DNA of 64,000 bases from Nakamurella panacisegetis (GCF_900104535.1 NZ_LT629710.1:3197501-3261500), one strand, 5' to 3'; shown: positions 24,143 to 31,381, counted from the stretch's first letter. The notes: generated by a model not told the origin, from the sequence alone. A program made the numbers and translations.

Positions 24143-24233
24143 GGCCGAGTTGTGCCAGATTGGGCCCAATGTGGCCGAGCTAGTCCCAATCCAGTCCCAA
24201 TCGAGCCCCAACCCAACCCCGCACAACTCGGCC
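24143..24233. promoter_or_regulatory. attP left arm: inverted and direct repeats, candidate integrase arm sites
   Basis: A perfect 13-base inverted repeat (ggccgagttgtgc at 24143 and gcacaactcggcc at 24221) encloses a 12-base palindrome attgggcccaat at 24159 and two direct copies of agtcccaatc at about 24182 and 24193. A close match to the latter pair occurs beside attR at 60366-60382. This is the position expected for integrase arm-type and bending-factor sites. The assignment is inferred. Confidence 0.55.
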
Positions 24234-24237
24234 AAAC

Positions 24238-24375
24238 TCAAAACAAGGTCGGGAGCTCGACGGCGAACAGGTCGAGTTGCTCCTCGGCCGGGGCCGGCGG
24301 GGCTGGAACGGGCCCGAATAGAGGCGGCGTCGTCCCCCCATCCCGCGGGATCCACTCGGCCGAGGGCTCGGTCAT
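24238..24375 (-). CDS. 45-residue protein with beta-clamp-binding motif
   Basis: The ATG overlaps the methyltransferase stop (ATGA), indicating coupled translation. The product is acidic and proline-rich, and its residues 33-37, QLDLF, exactly match the canonical bacterial sliding-clamp binding pentapeptide (QL[S/D]LF), followed by a second hydrophobic patch LPTLF at the C-terminus. A tiny clamp-binding protein could recruit something to, or block, the host replication clamp. Too short for most gene finders, but the overlap and motif support it. Confidence 0.7.
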   Translation of the reverse strand: MTEPSAEWIPRDGGTTPPLFGPVPAPPAPAEEQLDLFAVELPTLF

Positions 24376-25301
24376 GCGACGACGGGGGCGACGACTACAG
24401 AGGCGACGGCCTCGGCGAGCCGGGGCGGGACGGCGTTCGCGATCTGTAGGAACTGGGCGGTTCGGGTGCCCTGCCACGGGTAGTCGGCGGGGAACGATTG
24501 GAGCTGACCGGCCTCGGCCGGGGTGAGCTGGCGGCCCTTGCCCGCGGGGTCGGTGACGGTCCAGCTCCGGGCCTTCTCGGTCACCGTGAACGAGGGCAGC
24601 GCGTTGTCCCGGAGGTCGCGGGCCCGGTAGGTGAGCCCGTCGTCGCGGTCGTTCCGGCGCGCGAACCCGTGCGAGCCCTGACCGATGACGGTCGCGGCGC
24701 CGAGGCGGCCCGACGTCGGCGAGGGGAGCTTCACGTCGAGCGCCACGCGGGAGGCGACGAGCACGGCCCGGCGGCGGTCCTGGGGTACGCCGTAGTCGGC
24801 GGCGTTGAGGATCCCGACGTCGACGGACCAGCCCATCGCGAGCAGCTCCTCGGCGTACCACTCCCAAACGGGGAGGACGCTCGGCACCTGCTCCAAGATC
24901 AGCCACTCGGGATCGGCGCCGACGAGTAGGCGCATCGGCTCGGCGACCAGAAGCGACTTCAAGTCGTCCACGGTGAGGAAGTAGTCGAGGCGGCGGTCCT
25001 CGCCCGCGGCGGCCGACTTGATCAGGTCGCGGATCGCGTCGAGGTCGCCCCGGCCGAGCTGCAACCCGGCGGCACTGAATCCCTGGCACGGCGGCGACGC
25101 GATCAGGCCCTCGGGCGAGCGGATGCTCTCCGGCCGTACCGAGTAGACATCGCCCCGGCGGCGATCGTGACCGGCCGCGGTAGCGGTCGAGCACGCGAGC
25201 TGGTCGAGCTCGACGCCGAGCACGTCGACGCGGCCGAGGTTGCGCAGGCCTTCATCCCATCCGCCCGGCCCGGCGAACAGGTCAACGATCACGCGGCTCA
25301 C
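24372..25301 (-). CDS. Orphan C5-cytosine DNA methyltransferase
   Basis: The 309-residue enzyme has motif [10 protein letters not shown] (7-15), motif IV with catalytic Cys72 in SPPCQGFS, motif VI as LEQVP (137-141, in place of the usual ENV), motif VIII QDRRR (174-178) and motif X QIANAVPP near 290. It transfers methyl from SAM to cytosine C5. The motif VI change places Gln after Glu; the essential Glu is kept. The target-recognition region (about 185-270) is short. No restriction endonuclease is adjacent, so it is probably an anti-restriction or regulatory methylase. GTG start overlaps the previous stop. Confidence 0.92.
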   Translation of the reverse strand: MSRVIVDLFAGPGGWDEGLRNLGRVDVLGVELDQLACSTATAAGHDRRRGDVYSVRPESIRSPEGLIASPPCQGFSAAGLQLGRGDLDAIRDLIKSAAAGEDRRLDYFLTVDDLKSLLVAEPMRLLVGADPEWLILEQVPSVLPVWEWYAEELLAMGWSVDVGILNAADYGVPQDRRRAVLVASRVALDVKLPSPTSGRLGAATVIGQGSHGFARRNDRDDGLTYRARDLRDNALPSFTVTEKARSWTVTDPAGKGRQLTPAEAGQLQSFPADYPWQGTRTAQFLQIANAVPPRLAEAVASVVVAPVVA

Positions 25302-25558
25302 TTCTCGCCCGTCGGGGCGAGGGACTGCTCGTCACTCGCTAGCGCGTCACTCGCTAGCGCGTCACTCGCTAGCGCGTCATTTTTGGGAGAGAGAGCCGCC
25401 ACGAGGCGGGCTTGCCGGTCGCGGTGAGCGGTCCAGCGGGCGAGGCGACGGGCGTCGCCCCCGATGTGCGAGAGGTCCTCGACAATGCGGCTCAGGTTCG
25501 CGAGCTCGGCGCGCTCCTCGGCGAGACGGGCGTCGAGCTCGCGGTCGGCGGCGGTCAC
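25298..25558 (-). CDS. Coiled-coil protein with C-terminal DALAS repeats
   Basis: The GTG start overlaps the upstream stop (GTGA). Of 86 residues, 1-55 form charged amphipathic helices ([19 protein letters not shown] and [20 protein letters not shown]), and residues 61-75 are three exact repeats of DALAS. The repeats are encoded by three perfect 15-base copies that resemble the operator palindrome of this cassette, so the tail may be a by-product of DNA-level function. Function unknown. Confidence 0.72.
   Translation of the reverse strand: MTAADRELDARLAEERAELANLSRIVEDLSHIGGDARRLARWTAHRDRQARLVAALSPKNDALASDALASDALASDEQSLAPTGEK
25335..25379 (-). repeat. Three 15-bp tandem repeats resembling the cassette operator
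   Basis: Three exact copies on the minus strand read tgacgcgctagcgag, in frame inside the preceding gene and 35-80 bases before the methyltransferase start. Each copy plus the next three bases matches the 18-base palindrome tgacgcgctagcgcgtca at 15 positions. They could be operators or roadblocks controlling the methyltransferase. Confidence 0.75.
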
Positions 25559-25758
25559 TTGGCGAGCCCGGCGATCTGCATCGCCTGAATGGCCTTCATT
25601 CGAACCCACGCGGCAGCCTCGGCGGCGGCGGCGTCGAGCGAGTAGCCTCCGGCGTTCACGAGCCTTAGAGCCTGACGGCGCGCGTCCGCTTCCATCTTCG
25701 GCGTGATGAACTGCTCCCACGCGGGGCGAGGCGTTGACGCTTCGATCGTTTCGCTCAT
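25555..25758 (-). CDS. Small protein of unknown function (67 residues)
   Basis: An ATG preceded by gaggag gives a 67-residue protein with helical content ([47 protein letters not shown]). No family is recognised. It is the first gene after a palindrome-containing promoter, with a leader of about 30 bases, and heads the operon that includes the DALAS protein, methyltransferase and clamp-motif protein. Confidence 0.7.
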   Translation of the reverse strand: MSETIEASTPRPAWEQFITPKMEADARRQALRLVNAGGYSLDAAAAEAAAWVRMKAIQAMQIAGLAK

Positions 25759-25794
25759 GGCAGGGTCTCCTCGGTGCGGTGGGGGTTGGGTACA

Positions 25795-25823
25795 ACTATG
25801 ACGCGTTAGCGCGTCATTGTCAA
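25795..25823 (-). promoter_or_regulatory. Promoter with 18-bp palindrome between -35 and -10
   Basis: On the minus strand a consensus -35 ttgaca (25818-25823) and -10 catagt (25795-25800) are spaced by exactly 17 bases. The near-perfect palindrome at 25799-25816 (tgacgcgctaacgcgtca) fills the spacer. A repressor bound there would block RNA polymerase. It drives the 67-residue gene and the methyltransferase operon. Confidence 0.75.
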
Positions 25824-25824
25824 A

Positions 25825-26052
25825 TCAGAACCAGCCGATCGAGCGGCGCATATCGCCACGGGCGGCGGCCATCGCCTCGCGCTTGGTCCGCTCGTATCCG
25901 GTCATGCCTTCCCGCGGCATCCGGTCGGCGTCGAGCACGGCGTAATACCACTTCTGGTCGGTGCCGTACTCGGCGCTTGCGTCGGTCTTGCTGAGGACAA
26001 CCTCGGCCGGGAACGGGCGGGCGACAGGGAGCGTGATCGGTGACGTCGACAC
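25825..26052 (-). CDS. Small protein of unknown function (75 residues)
   Basis: The GTG start follows gaaagg at normal spacing. The product (ITLPVARPFPAEVVLSKTDASAEYGTDQKWYYAVLDADRMPREGMTGYERTKREAMAAARGDMRRSIG) looks like a small alpha/beta protein with a C-terminal KREAMAAARGDM helix. No family recognised. A strong hairpin separates it from the gene upstream. Confidence 0.65.
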   Translation of the reverse strand: MSTSPITLPVARPFPAEVVLSKTDASAEYGTDQKWYYAVLDADRMPREGMTGYERTKREAMAAARGDMRRSIGWF

Positions 26053-26078
26053 GGTGGAAACCTTTCGGGGGAGAGGGT

Positions 26079-26106
26079 GCGCGGCTCTCGGGATTGAGAG
26101 CCGCGC
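26079..26106 (-). terminator. Hairpin inside the attL cassette
   Basis: Perfect 11-base arms gcgcggctctc and gagagccgcgc enclose a six-base loop, just after the stop of the 157-residue gene. There is no T run, so it may be an attenuator or RNA-stability element. Confidence 0.6.
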
Positions 26107-26120
26107 GGGGCGGGCGAGGG

Positions 26121-26594
26121 CTAGGCGTAGAAACGGCGGCCGGTCGAGGCGTCGAACGTCACGCGACGCTCGTAACCGTCGGCGTCGAATACGGCCATGA
26201 CGCCCATTCGCATGAGGGCGGCATCGGTCTGTGCGGCGTAATAGGCGCCACTCTCAGGGGTCACGAACTCCTCGCCCGCGGCGTTGGTGATCGACCACGT
26301 ACGGGCCTCGGCCTCGGCGGCGGCGGTGAACAGCTCCACGAAGTGCCGCACGTCCTCGCCACCCCAAGAGCGGGAGAGCTCGGCGCGGAACGCGGCGGGG
26401 TTGGTCGGCCAGATGAGCGCCGAGAGCGCGTCGACGGTCGCCGAGATGTGGTCGAACGGCGCGCCCTTGCCTGCGGCGATCGCGAGGGACTCCGCGCCGG
26501 CTGCCTTTATGTACGCGGGGTAAAGGCTGTTGAGTACGTCGACGGCTTCGGTCTGCGTGGCGGTGAGCGGGGCGGCGGTTGCGGTGGTGGTCAT
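26121..26594 (-). CDS. Protein of unknown function (157 residues), probably leaderless
   Basis: The ATG lies seven bases after a -10 element (acaatg on plus, 26602-26607) with no room for a ribosome-binding site. The product is mostly helical in its first 110 residues (EAVDVLNSLYPAYIKAAGAESLAIAAGKG, HISATVDALSALIWPT, DVRHFVELFTAAAEAEA) and ends in a small beta-rich part (MAVFDADGYERRVTFDASTGRRFYA). No family recognised. Divergent from the HTH gene and sharing its operator region, so it may be the key effector of this cassette. Confidence 0.75.
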   Translation of the reverse strand: MTTTATAAPLTATQTEAVDVLNSLYPAYIKAAGAESLAIAAGKGAPFDHISATVDALSALIWPTNPAAFRAELSRSWGGEDVRHFVELFTAAAEAEARTWSITNAAGEEFVTPESGAYYAAQTDAALMRMGVMAVFDADGYERRVTFDASTGRRFYA

Positions 26595-26601
26595 GCCGAG
26601 A

Positions 26602-26630
26602 ACAATGACGCGCTAGAGCGTCATTGTCAA
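26602..26630 (-). promoter_or_regulatory. Leaderless promoter with operator palindrome
   Basis: On the minus strand, ttgaca (26625-26630) and cattgt (26602-26607) are 17 bases apart and the palindrome tgacgctctagcgcgtca at 26606-26623 fills the spacer. The -10 ends seven bases before the ATG of the 157-residue gene, so the transcript should start at or next to that ATG. Confidence 0.75.
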
Positions 26631-26648
26631 GTGGGAGACGTTCGACGG

Positions 26649-26671
26649 TTGACGCGCTAGTGCGTTACTGT
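26649..26671 (+). promoter_or_regulatory. Divergent leaderless promoter with third operator copy
   Basis: The palindrome variant tgacgcgctagtgcgtta (26650-26667) leads into a -10 tactgt at 26666-26671, again seven bases before an ATG. The -35 hexamer is poor here, suggesting a weaker promoter. It would express the small HTH gene and permit autoregulation. Confidence 0.65.
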
Positions 26672-26678
26672 GCCGACC

Positions 26679-26906
26679 ATGGCAGGAAAGAAGCGAGACA
26701 CGCTCACGACAGCGGAGGCGGCGGCGCTCGCGGGGATCACCCCGTCGGGCCTCAGATCGACCCGCTCGCGCGTCCTCCGGCTCACGGGCGTCGAGCTACA
26801 GGCGGACCGGTCAACGTGGCCTGACGGTAGGACTCCGCTCTACGACGGGCCCAAGTTCCGAGCGTGGCTCGCGTCGCGGCCCGGTAGTGGGAACTTTCGG
26901 AGGTAG
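26679..26906 (+). CDS. Small HTH DNA-binding protein, candidate regulator of the attL cassette
   Basis: The 75-residue basic protein begins MAGKKRDTLTTAEAAALAGITPSGLRSTRSRVLR, a helix-turn-helix of the excisionase/MerR type (TTAEAAALAGITPSGLRSTRSR), followed by a wing-like segment (GRTPLYDGPKFRAWLAS). The ATG seven bases after a -10 was preferred to a GTG three codons earlier. Placed between divergent promoters carrying the palindrome, it is the obvious candidate for the protein that binds it. That link is inference. Confidence 0.75.
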   Translation: MAGKKRDTLTTAEAAALAGITPSGLRSTRSRVLRLTGVELQADRSTWPDGRTPLYDGPKFRAWLASRPGSGNFRR

Positions 26907-26969
26907 CTGCACACCGTTCGCGGTCGTACTGCATACTGCGGGGCCGATCAACCGAACGTAAAGGATCAC

Positions 26970-27359
26970 ATGACAGAGCCGCTGCCCTCCCCGTACGCCA
27001 CCAGCCAGCCGAGCGCGGCGACCTATCCCGCGCCCCCTCAGTACGCCGAACAGCCGGTCGCGCCCTACCCGGCGGCATACCCGCCCGTCGTCGCGCCCGG
27101 CCCGAGTGTCGTCTACGTCCAGGCGCCCGCGCCGGTGGCCGGTCCCTACGTCCCTCAGAAGTCGGTCGGGGTCGCTTACGTGCTCTGGTTTTTCCTCGGT
27201 GCGCTCGGCGTCCATCAGTTCTACCTCGGTAAGACGGGCCGCGGGATCCTCTACCTGTTCACGCTCGGCGGTTTCCTGATCGGGCTCGCGATCGACCTGT
27301 TCACCATGGCGGCACAGGTTCGCCAGGTCAACGCGCAACGCGCCGTCGGCATCCGGTAG
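26970..27359 (+). CDS. TM2-domain membrane protein, prophage moron
   Basis: The 129-residue protein has a Pro/Tyr/Ala-rich cytosolic N-terminus (to about residue 65), then a TM2 domain of two membrane helices with the conserved loop: SVGVAYVLWFFLGALGVHQFYLGKTGRGILYLFTLGGFLIGLAIDLFTM. It is preceded by aaagga. It lies on the strand opposite to the phage structural genes and ends in a terminator, so it is probably expressed in the lysogen and modifies the host envelope. Mechanism unknown. Confidence 0.85.
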   Translation: MTEPLPSPYATSQPSAATYPAPPQYAEQPVAPYPAAYPPVVAPGPSVVYVQAPAPVAGPYVPQKSVGVAYVLWFFLGALGVHQFYLGKTGRGILYLFTLGGFLIGLAIDLFTMAAQVRQVNAQRAVGIR

Positions 27360-27374
27360 CCACAACGCACAAAA

Positions 27375-27408
27375 CGCGCCCCCCTCGCCCGTAGGCAAGG
27401 GGGGCGCG
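27375..27408. terminator. Bidirectional terminator between TM2 gene and phage late operon
   Basis: Perfect 11-base arms cgcgcccccct and aggggggcgcg with a 12-base loop lie between the convergent TM2 gene and the last late gene. On the minus strand the stem is followed by a short ttttg run, favouring termination of the late transcript here. Confidence 0.8.
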
Positions 27409-27414
27409 CTGCGT

Positions 27415-28869
27415 TCAGGGTCCGACCACTGCCGATACGGCCGAGGCGTAGGCGTCGGCCCCCGCGTCGGACAGGTGGATCACGTCGCCCCCGGCGGTGC
27501 CCGGCGTCGCGCCGTTGCCCCAGTAGGCGAGCGCGTTCCAGTAGGGCCAGGAGTTGCGGCCGATCGCCCACATGTCGACCAGCGCGGCGCCGTACGCGTG
27601 GCACACGCCGAGCGCCTTCGCGACCATCGCCGAGTAGTTGCCGAATGCCGAGTCGTAGTTGCCGATGTGCGGCATGACGACCAGGAGATCCGGCCCACCG
27701 TCGGCGACACTGCGCGCGTTCGACAGGAACGCCGAGAGGTTGTGCAACCAGCCCTCGGCGCTCACGCTCGGGACGACCAGCGCCGAGCCGGTCCCGTGCG
27801 CCGCGGTCGTGTACGCCGACAGCGACGCCGAGGCGGCGGTCGATGCGAACACATAGACCAGTTCGGTCCCGATGAGGTACTGACCGGGCGCGACGTACGC
27901 CGAGACGGGCAGCACGTTCACGCCGGCCGCAACTGCTGCCGTGAGGGTGATCCCCGTCGCGGTGGTGCTCTGCGAATCGTTGGCGGCCAGGGCGTACACC
28001 AGCAGATCGGCGGGGTTGCTCGGGCCGCCCGACCACGCGGCGGCGCCGAGCGCGCTCGTGTCGGCGAACCCGGCCGAGAGGGCGCCGTACTTGCTGAAAT
28101 TGTCGACCACGACTCCGGCCGCATTGCGCGCCTCGATGCCGATTAGGTAGAGCGAGTTTGCCCCGGTGCCCGCGTAGTTGATCGTCAGGGAGTAGGTCCC
28201 CGTCGGTGCCGCAACCTGCGTGGCTTGAATGGCGAATGTCGCGCCGTCGGCGATGGGAACCGCTGCGCCGCCGTTGATCTGGTAGGACCACGGTGCGAAC
28301 CCGCCCGACAGGGTGTAGATCGTCAGCGCGGTACCGCGGAGACCGGAGATCACCTGTTTCGCGCCGACGGCCTGCGTGGAGATCACGCACGCGCCGGGCC
28401 CGTAGGGGGTGCTGTACTGGGACCATGCTCCGGTGGCGGCCCAGTAGTACCCGGCCGCGGTGTAGGCGGTGACGGCCCCGGCGGGGATGCTGGCGGCCGA
28501 GGAGGCGAACGCAAGCGACGCCGACGAGCCGTTGAACCCGGATCCCCCGTCGCCGAACTTGGATTGCAGCGCGGCGGCGACCCGAGCCGGCCAGGACCGG
28601 GCGCGGGGGTTGCTGGTGTAGTACCCGGCGGCCACCGAGTCGCCGACGACGGCGACGCGGGTCAGCCCACCGCCGGCCAGCTTCGCCCGGTACTTGGCGC
28701 CCCAGTCGGACGGGACATGCAGGCCGGTTCCGGCGAGCTTGCCCGCTGCCGACGTGAACGGCGAACCGTCGGGGTTGAGCAGCACCACGCGGCCCGTGTC
28801 CTGCCCGTTCTGCGGGGGGGTGTCGGCGGCCGAAACGACGGTCAAGAACTGTGCGGCATTCGGGGCCAC
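27415..28869 (-). CDS. SGNH/GDSL-family hydrolase, phage tail- or lysis-associated
   Basis: The 484-residue protein has a tail-fibre-like N-terminus (TPPQNGQDTGRVVLLNPDGSPF), block I RVAVVGDSVAAGYY with the catalytic Ser near residue 78, a Gly/Ala/Ser-rich beta-structured insert from about 90 to 390, and the C-terminal DxxH dyad (Asp462, His465 in GGDVIHLSDAGADAYA). SGNH enzymes cleave ester or acetyl groups. It follows the holin as the last late gene. It may be a tail-borne deacetylase/depolymerase or an additional lysis esterase. GTG start. Confidence 0.85.
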   Translation of the reverse strand: MAPNAAQFLTVVSAADTPPQNGQDTGRVVLLNPDGSPFTSAAGKLAGTGLHVPSDWGAKYRAKLAGGGLTRVAVVGDSVAAGYYTSNPRARSWPARVAAALQSKFGDGGSGFNGSSASLAFASSAASIPAGAVTAYTAAGYYWAATGAWSQYSTPYGPGACVISTQAVGAKQVISGLRGTALTIYTLSGGFAPWSYQINGGAAVPIADGATFAIQATQVAAPTGTYSLTINYAGTGANSLYLIGIEARNAAGVVVDNFSKYGALSAGFADTSALGAAAWSGGPSNPADLLVYALAANDSQSTTATGITLTAAVAAGVNVLPVSAYVAPGQYLIGTELVYVFASTAASASLSAYTTAAHGTGSALVVPSVSAEGWLHNLSAFLSNARSVADGGPDLLVVMPHIGNYDSAFGNYSAMVAKALGVCHAYGAALVDMWAIGRNSWPYWNALAYWGNGATPGTAGGDVIHLSDAGADAYASAVSAVVGP

Positions 28870-28873
28870 CCGG

Positions 28874-29125
28874 TTACTCCTTCGCTTCGTGCTTGCCGGG
28901 CGGATCGGCCTCGGCGTTCGGGATGCTGTAGACGGCGATCGCCGAGAGGACCGCGACCGCGCCGAGCATGATCGACGCGGCGCGGGAGCCCGCGACGAGC
29001 GCCGCGGCCGAGCCGAGTAGCGGGATCAGGAACGCGGCGATCGCCTTCGCGGCGACGAGCAGCTCGCGCGCCTTCTCGATCAGGACGGCGACGCGCTCGG
29101 CCGGGGTCGGCTTCGGCGTCGTCAC
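28874..29125 (-). CDS. Holin-like small membrane protein
   Basis: The 83-residue protein has two close hydrophobic helices (AIAAFLIPLLGSAAALVAG and ASIMLGAVAVLSAIAVYSIP) after a charged N-terminal helix and ends in a charged tail (EADPPGKHEAKE), a typical holin arrangement. The GTG overlaps the stop of the endolysin gene. Assignment rests on size, topology and neighbourhood. Confidence 0.8.
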   Translation of the reverse strand: MTTPKPTPAERVAVLIEKARELLVAAKAIAAFLIPLLGSAAALVAGSRAASIMLGAVAVLSAIAVYSIPNAEADPPGKHEAKE

Positions 29126-29967
29126 TTGCGCACCTCGCCGAGAATCAGGTCGAGCTTTGCGTTCAGCGCCTGGCCGTTGTCGTGCCGGGCGTCGGCGAGT
29201 GTCGCGACGTCGGCGCGGACCTCGCGCTGCACCTGCTGGACGTCGGCGATCAGCCGGCCGAACCCGGACGCGGGCGCCGGGCCGGAGCCGTCGGGGTCGA
29301 TCAGTGCGCCGAGGACGGCCTGAGCGATCTCAGCGGCGAATGCCTTGCGCTCTGCGGGGGATGCCATGAGGTCATCAATCCAATCTGTCTGCGGTGCGGT
29401 GGTCGCGGGGGCGGCGGGGGCGGCGGGCGCCTTCATGTAGGCGCGCCACGCGTCGAGGTCGTAGTTCTCGGGGTCGGACTTGCGGCCGGGCGCGAACTCT
29501 CGGTGTCCGCAACAGAACTGGTCGACGTCGTAGCCGTAGGCCAGGGCCAGGGCGCGCGAGCCGACCAGGATCGAACGGGCCAGCTCGGGCGACCAGGGGT
29601 TGCCGATCGTGTGGTCGGTCTCGATGCCAGCGCATCGGGTGTTACCGCCGTCGGCGGGGATCGAGCCCCACCCGGGGCCCTTGCCGGCGTGCCACTTCCG
29701 GCCGGCGGCCATGCAGTACCACACGCCGGTGCGGGACACCCAGAACTGCGAGCCGTCGTGCCCGAGCGGGGCCATGTTGGCGGGCACGTTGGCATCGTTG
29801 CTCGGGTCGTCGTCGTAGCCGAGCCCCATCCCGTCGTGGTGCAGGATCAGCCCGAGGTTCATGAACTGCCCGTCGGACTCGCCACGCTCGGCCCAGCCGG
29901 GCATCTCGACAACGGTCAGACCGGCCGCGCGGAGAACGTTCGCGGCATTGGCAAGGGGAAGGGTCAC
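29122..29967 (-). CDS. Endolysin, N-acetylmuramoyl-L-alanine amidase (Amidase_2)
   Basis: The 281-residue enzyme has the amidase_2 zinc site with His43 in LILHHDG, the KWHAGKG block near 91-97, GIETDHTIG and His155/Asp165 in CCGHREFAPGRKSDP. It cuts the bond between MurNAc and the stem peptide. The C-terminal 95 residues contain a Pro/Ala linker and a helical segment (DVQQVQREVRADVATLADARHD) that may bind the wall or oligomerise. Overlaps genes on both sides by four bases. Confidence 0.93.
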   Translation of the reverse strand: MTLPLANAANVLRAAGLTVVEMPGWAERGESDGQFMNLGLILHHDGMGLGYDDDPSNDANVPANMAPLGHDGSQFWVSRTGVWYCMAAGRKWHAGKGPGWGSIPADGGNTRCAGIETDHTIGNPWSPELARSILVGSRALALAYGYDVDQFCCGHREFAPGRKSDPENYDLDAWRAYMKAPAAPAAPATTAPQTDWIDDLMASPAERKAFAAEIAQAVLGALIDPDGSGPAPASGFGRLIADVQQVQREVRADVATLADARHDNGQALNAKLDLILGEVRK

Positions 29968-30347
29968 GGGATGGGCCTCTCGGGGTCGGGGGTCGGCGCG
30001 AGCGTGGCGAGACGTTGGAGGATCTCGCGCATCTCGTCGTCACGGGCGGCGGTCACGGCGGCCAGCGCCGAATCCTGTCGGGTCTGGTCGCGCTTCACGT
30101 TGACCAGCTCCCGGGTATTGCGGGCGGTCGTCGCGTCGACCCGTTCCAACGCCTTGCCGATCTCAGGCAAGACAGCCTCGATCCGGTCCACGGCATCGCG
30201 GAGGGAGCCTCCCGAGTTGGGTTTGAGCTCGTGCTCGATCGCCTCGGCCGTGCGGACGGAGCGGCGCCCGATGTGCAGGAGCGGAATAGTCACGGAGGCG
30301 ACCAGCGCGAGACCGCCGACGATCGCGATCCAGAGTTGATCGCTCAC
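29964..30347 (-). CDS. Phage membrane-anchored protein, DUF2746-like
   Basis: The 127-residue protein has one N-terminal membrane helix (LWIAIVGGLALVASVTIPLLH) and a coiled-coil tail (SLRDAVDRIEAVLPEIGKALERVDATTARNTRELVNVKRDQTRQ). Similar proteins accompany the lysis cassettes of actinobacteriophages and may be a second holin or spanin-like part. GTG overlaps the upstream stop. Confidence 0.75.
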   Translation of the reverse strand: MSDQLWIAIVGGLALVASVTIPLLHIGRRSVRTAEAIEHELKPNSGGSLRDAVDRIEAVLPEIGKALERVDATTARNTRELVNVKRDQTRQDSALAAVTAARDDEMREILQRLATLAPTPDPERPIP

Positions 30348-31345
30348 GCGGGAAACGCCGTGATGTGCATCCAGCTCAGGGACGAGTTACCGGTGAAACC
30401 GGCCGAGGTCGTGCCGGTCACCTTGGAGGCGATGAGCTGCGCTGAAATCGCGGTGTTCGCGGCGAGATCCATCGACATGCCGAGGACGATCGTCGCACCG
30501 ACGGCGGCGCCTCGCACGCTCTTGACGTCGGTCCCACCCATGCGCGCGGAGATCGACGCGACGTCGGCCGCTGCGCCGCCGGTGCTGATAAATGCCGCGG
30601 CGTCGATCACGAGGACCTGCGCGTACGGCTTCGCGGCGATGGTGATCCCGTTGCTGATCCCGACGACTGAGCCGACGGCGGCGATCGTGCCGCCGACCAT
30701 GGGCGCTTCATAGCGGATCGGCACCCTGGTCAAATCTTCGGGCGCCCAAATTGACCAGCCGGTGCCCGAGTTGACGCCGATCTTGTTCGCCACCGAGTCG
30801 TAAACCTGTTGCCCCATGGGGACAGTCGGCGCGGAGGCGAGTGCGCCGGGGAGGAACACGAGCCCGCCGGCTGACGCGGTGTAGACGCGCGTGTCGGTGA
30901 GGTTCGCGCCGGTGATCGAGGACACCGACGCGCCGACGGCGACGCGGGCCAGGACCAGCGACCGGGCGGGCGTCGCGGGGGTCGCCGTCGACACGCCTGT
31001 CACAACCTCGACGGAGGCGCCCGACGTTGCGTCGCCTGCCTCGATATCGCGGACGCGGAGGATCACGAGGTCGGTTCGGGCGACGGTCGTCGCGGCGGCG
31101 ATCGCGACGGTGGCGGCGGCGTCGACGCTCACGATGTACCCGGAGATCATCGCCTGCCCGGCGATGACGCTGAGGTTCATGCCGGAGACGGGGACGACGG
31201 CGAGCGGCGACGTCGCGGAGGGGATCACCCCGTCGCGGGGGAGCAAGCCCGCGCCGGAGGTCTGCGCGAACGCGGCGCTATGCCCGAGACGGTCGACCGC
31301 GGCCGAGTAGGAGCCGGTCTGCGTGTAGAGGGCGGTTACTGCCAT
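30344..31345 (-). CDS. Minor tail protein / tail fibre
   Basis: The 333-residue, Ala/Val/Thr-rich protein starts AVTALYTQTGSYSAAVDRLGHSAAFAQTSGAGLLPRDGVI, typical of actinophage proteins behind the tail-tip genes, followed by repetitive beta-structure (VVTGVSTATPATPARSLVLARVAVG). It probably forms part of the receptor-binding apparatus. No enzymatic motif. Confidence 0.75.
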   Translation of the reverse strand: MAVTALYTQTGSYSAAVDRLGHSAAFAQTSGAGLLPRDGVIPSATSPLAVVPVSGMNLSVIAGQAMISGYIVSVDAAATVAIAAATTVARTDLVILRVRDIEAGDATSGASVEVVTGVSTATPATPARSLVLARVAVGASVSSITGANLTDTRVYTASAGGLVFLPGALASAPTVPMGQQVYDSVANKIGVNSGTGWSIWAPEDLTRVPIRYEAPMVGGTIAAVGSVVGISNGITIAAKPYAQVLVIDAAAFISTGGAAADVASISARMGGTDVKSVRGAAVGATIVLGMSMDLAANTAISAQLIASKVTGTTSAGFTGNSSLSWMHITAFPA

Positions 31346-31381
31346 GAGGCGGGCCTCCGAGAATCGTTGCGGGAGAGGGGA

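Noticed and set aside
25335-25379. Short CRISPR-like array
   Set aside because: The 15-base units are directly adjacent with no spacers and keep a reading frame.
24372-25758. Restriction-modification system
   Set aside because: No gene near the methyltransferase shows endonuclease motifs; the small neighbours are too short or helical.
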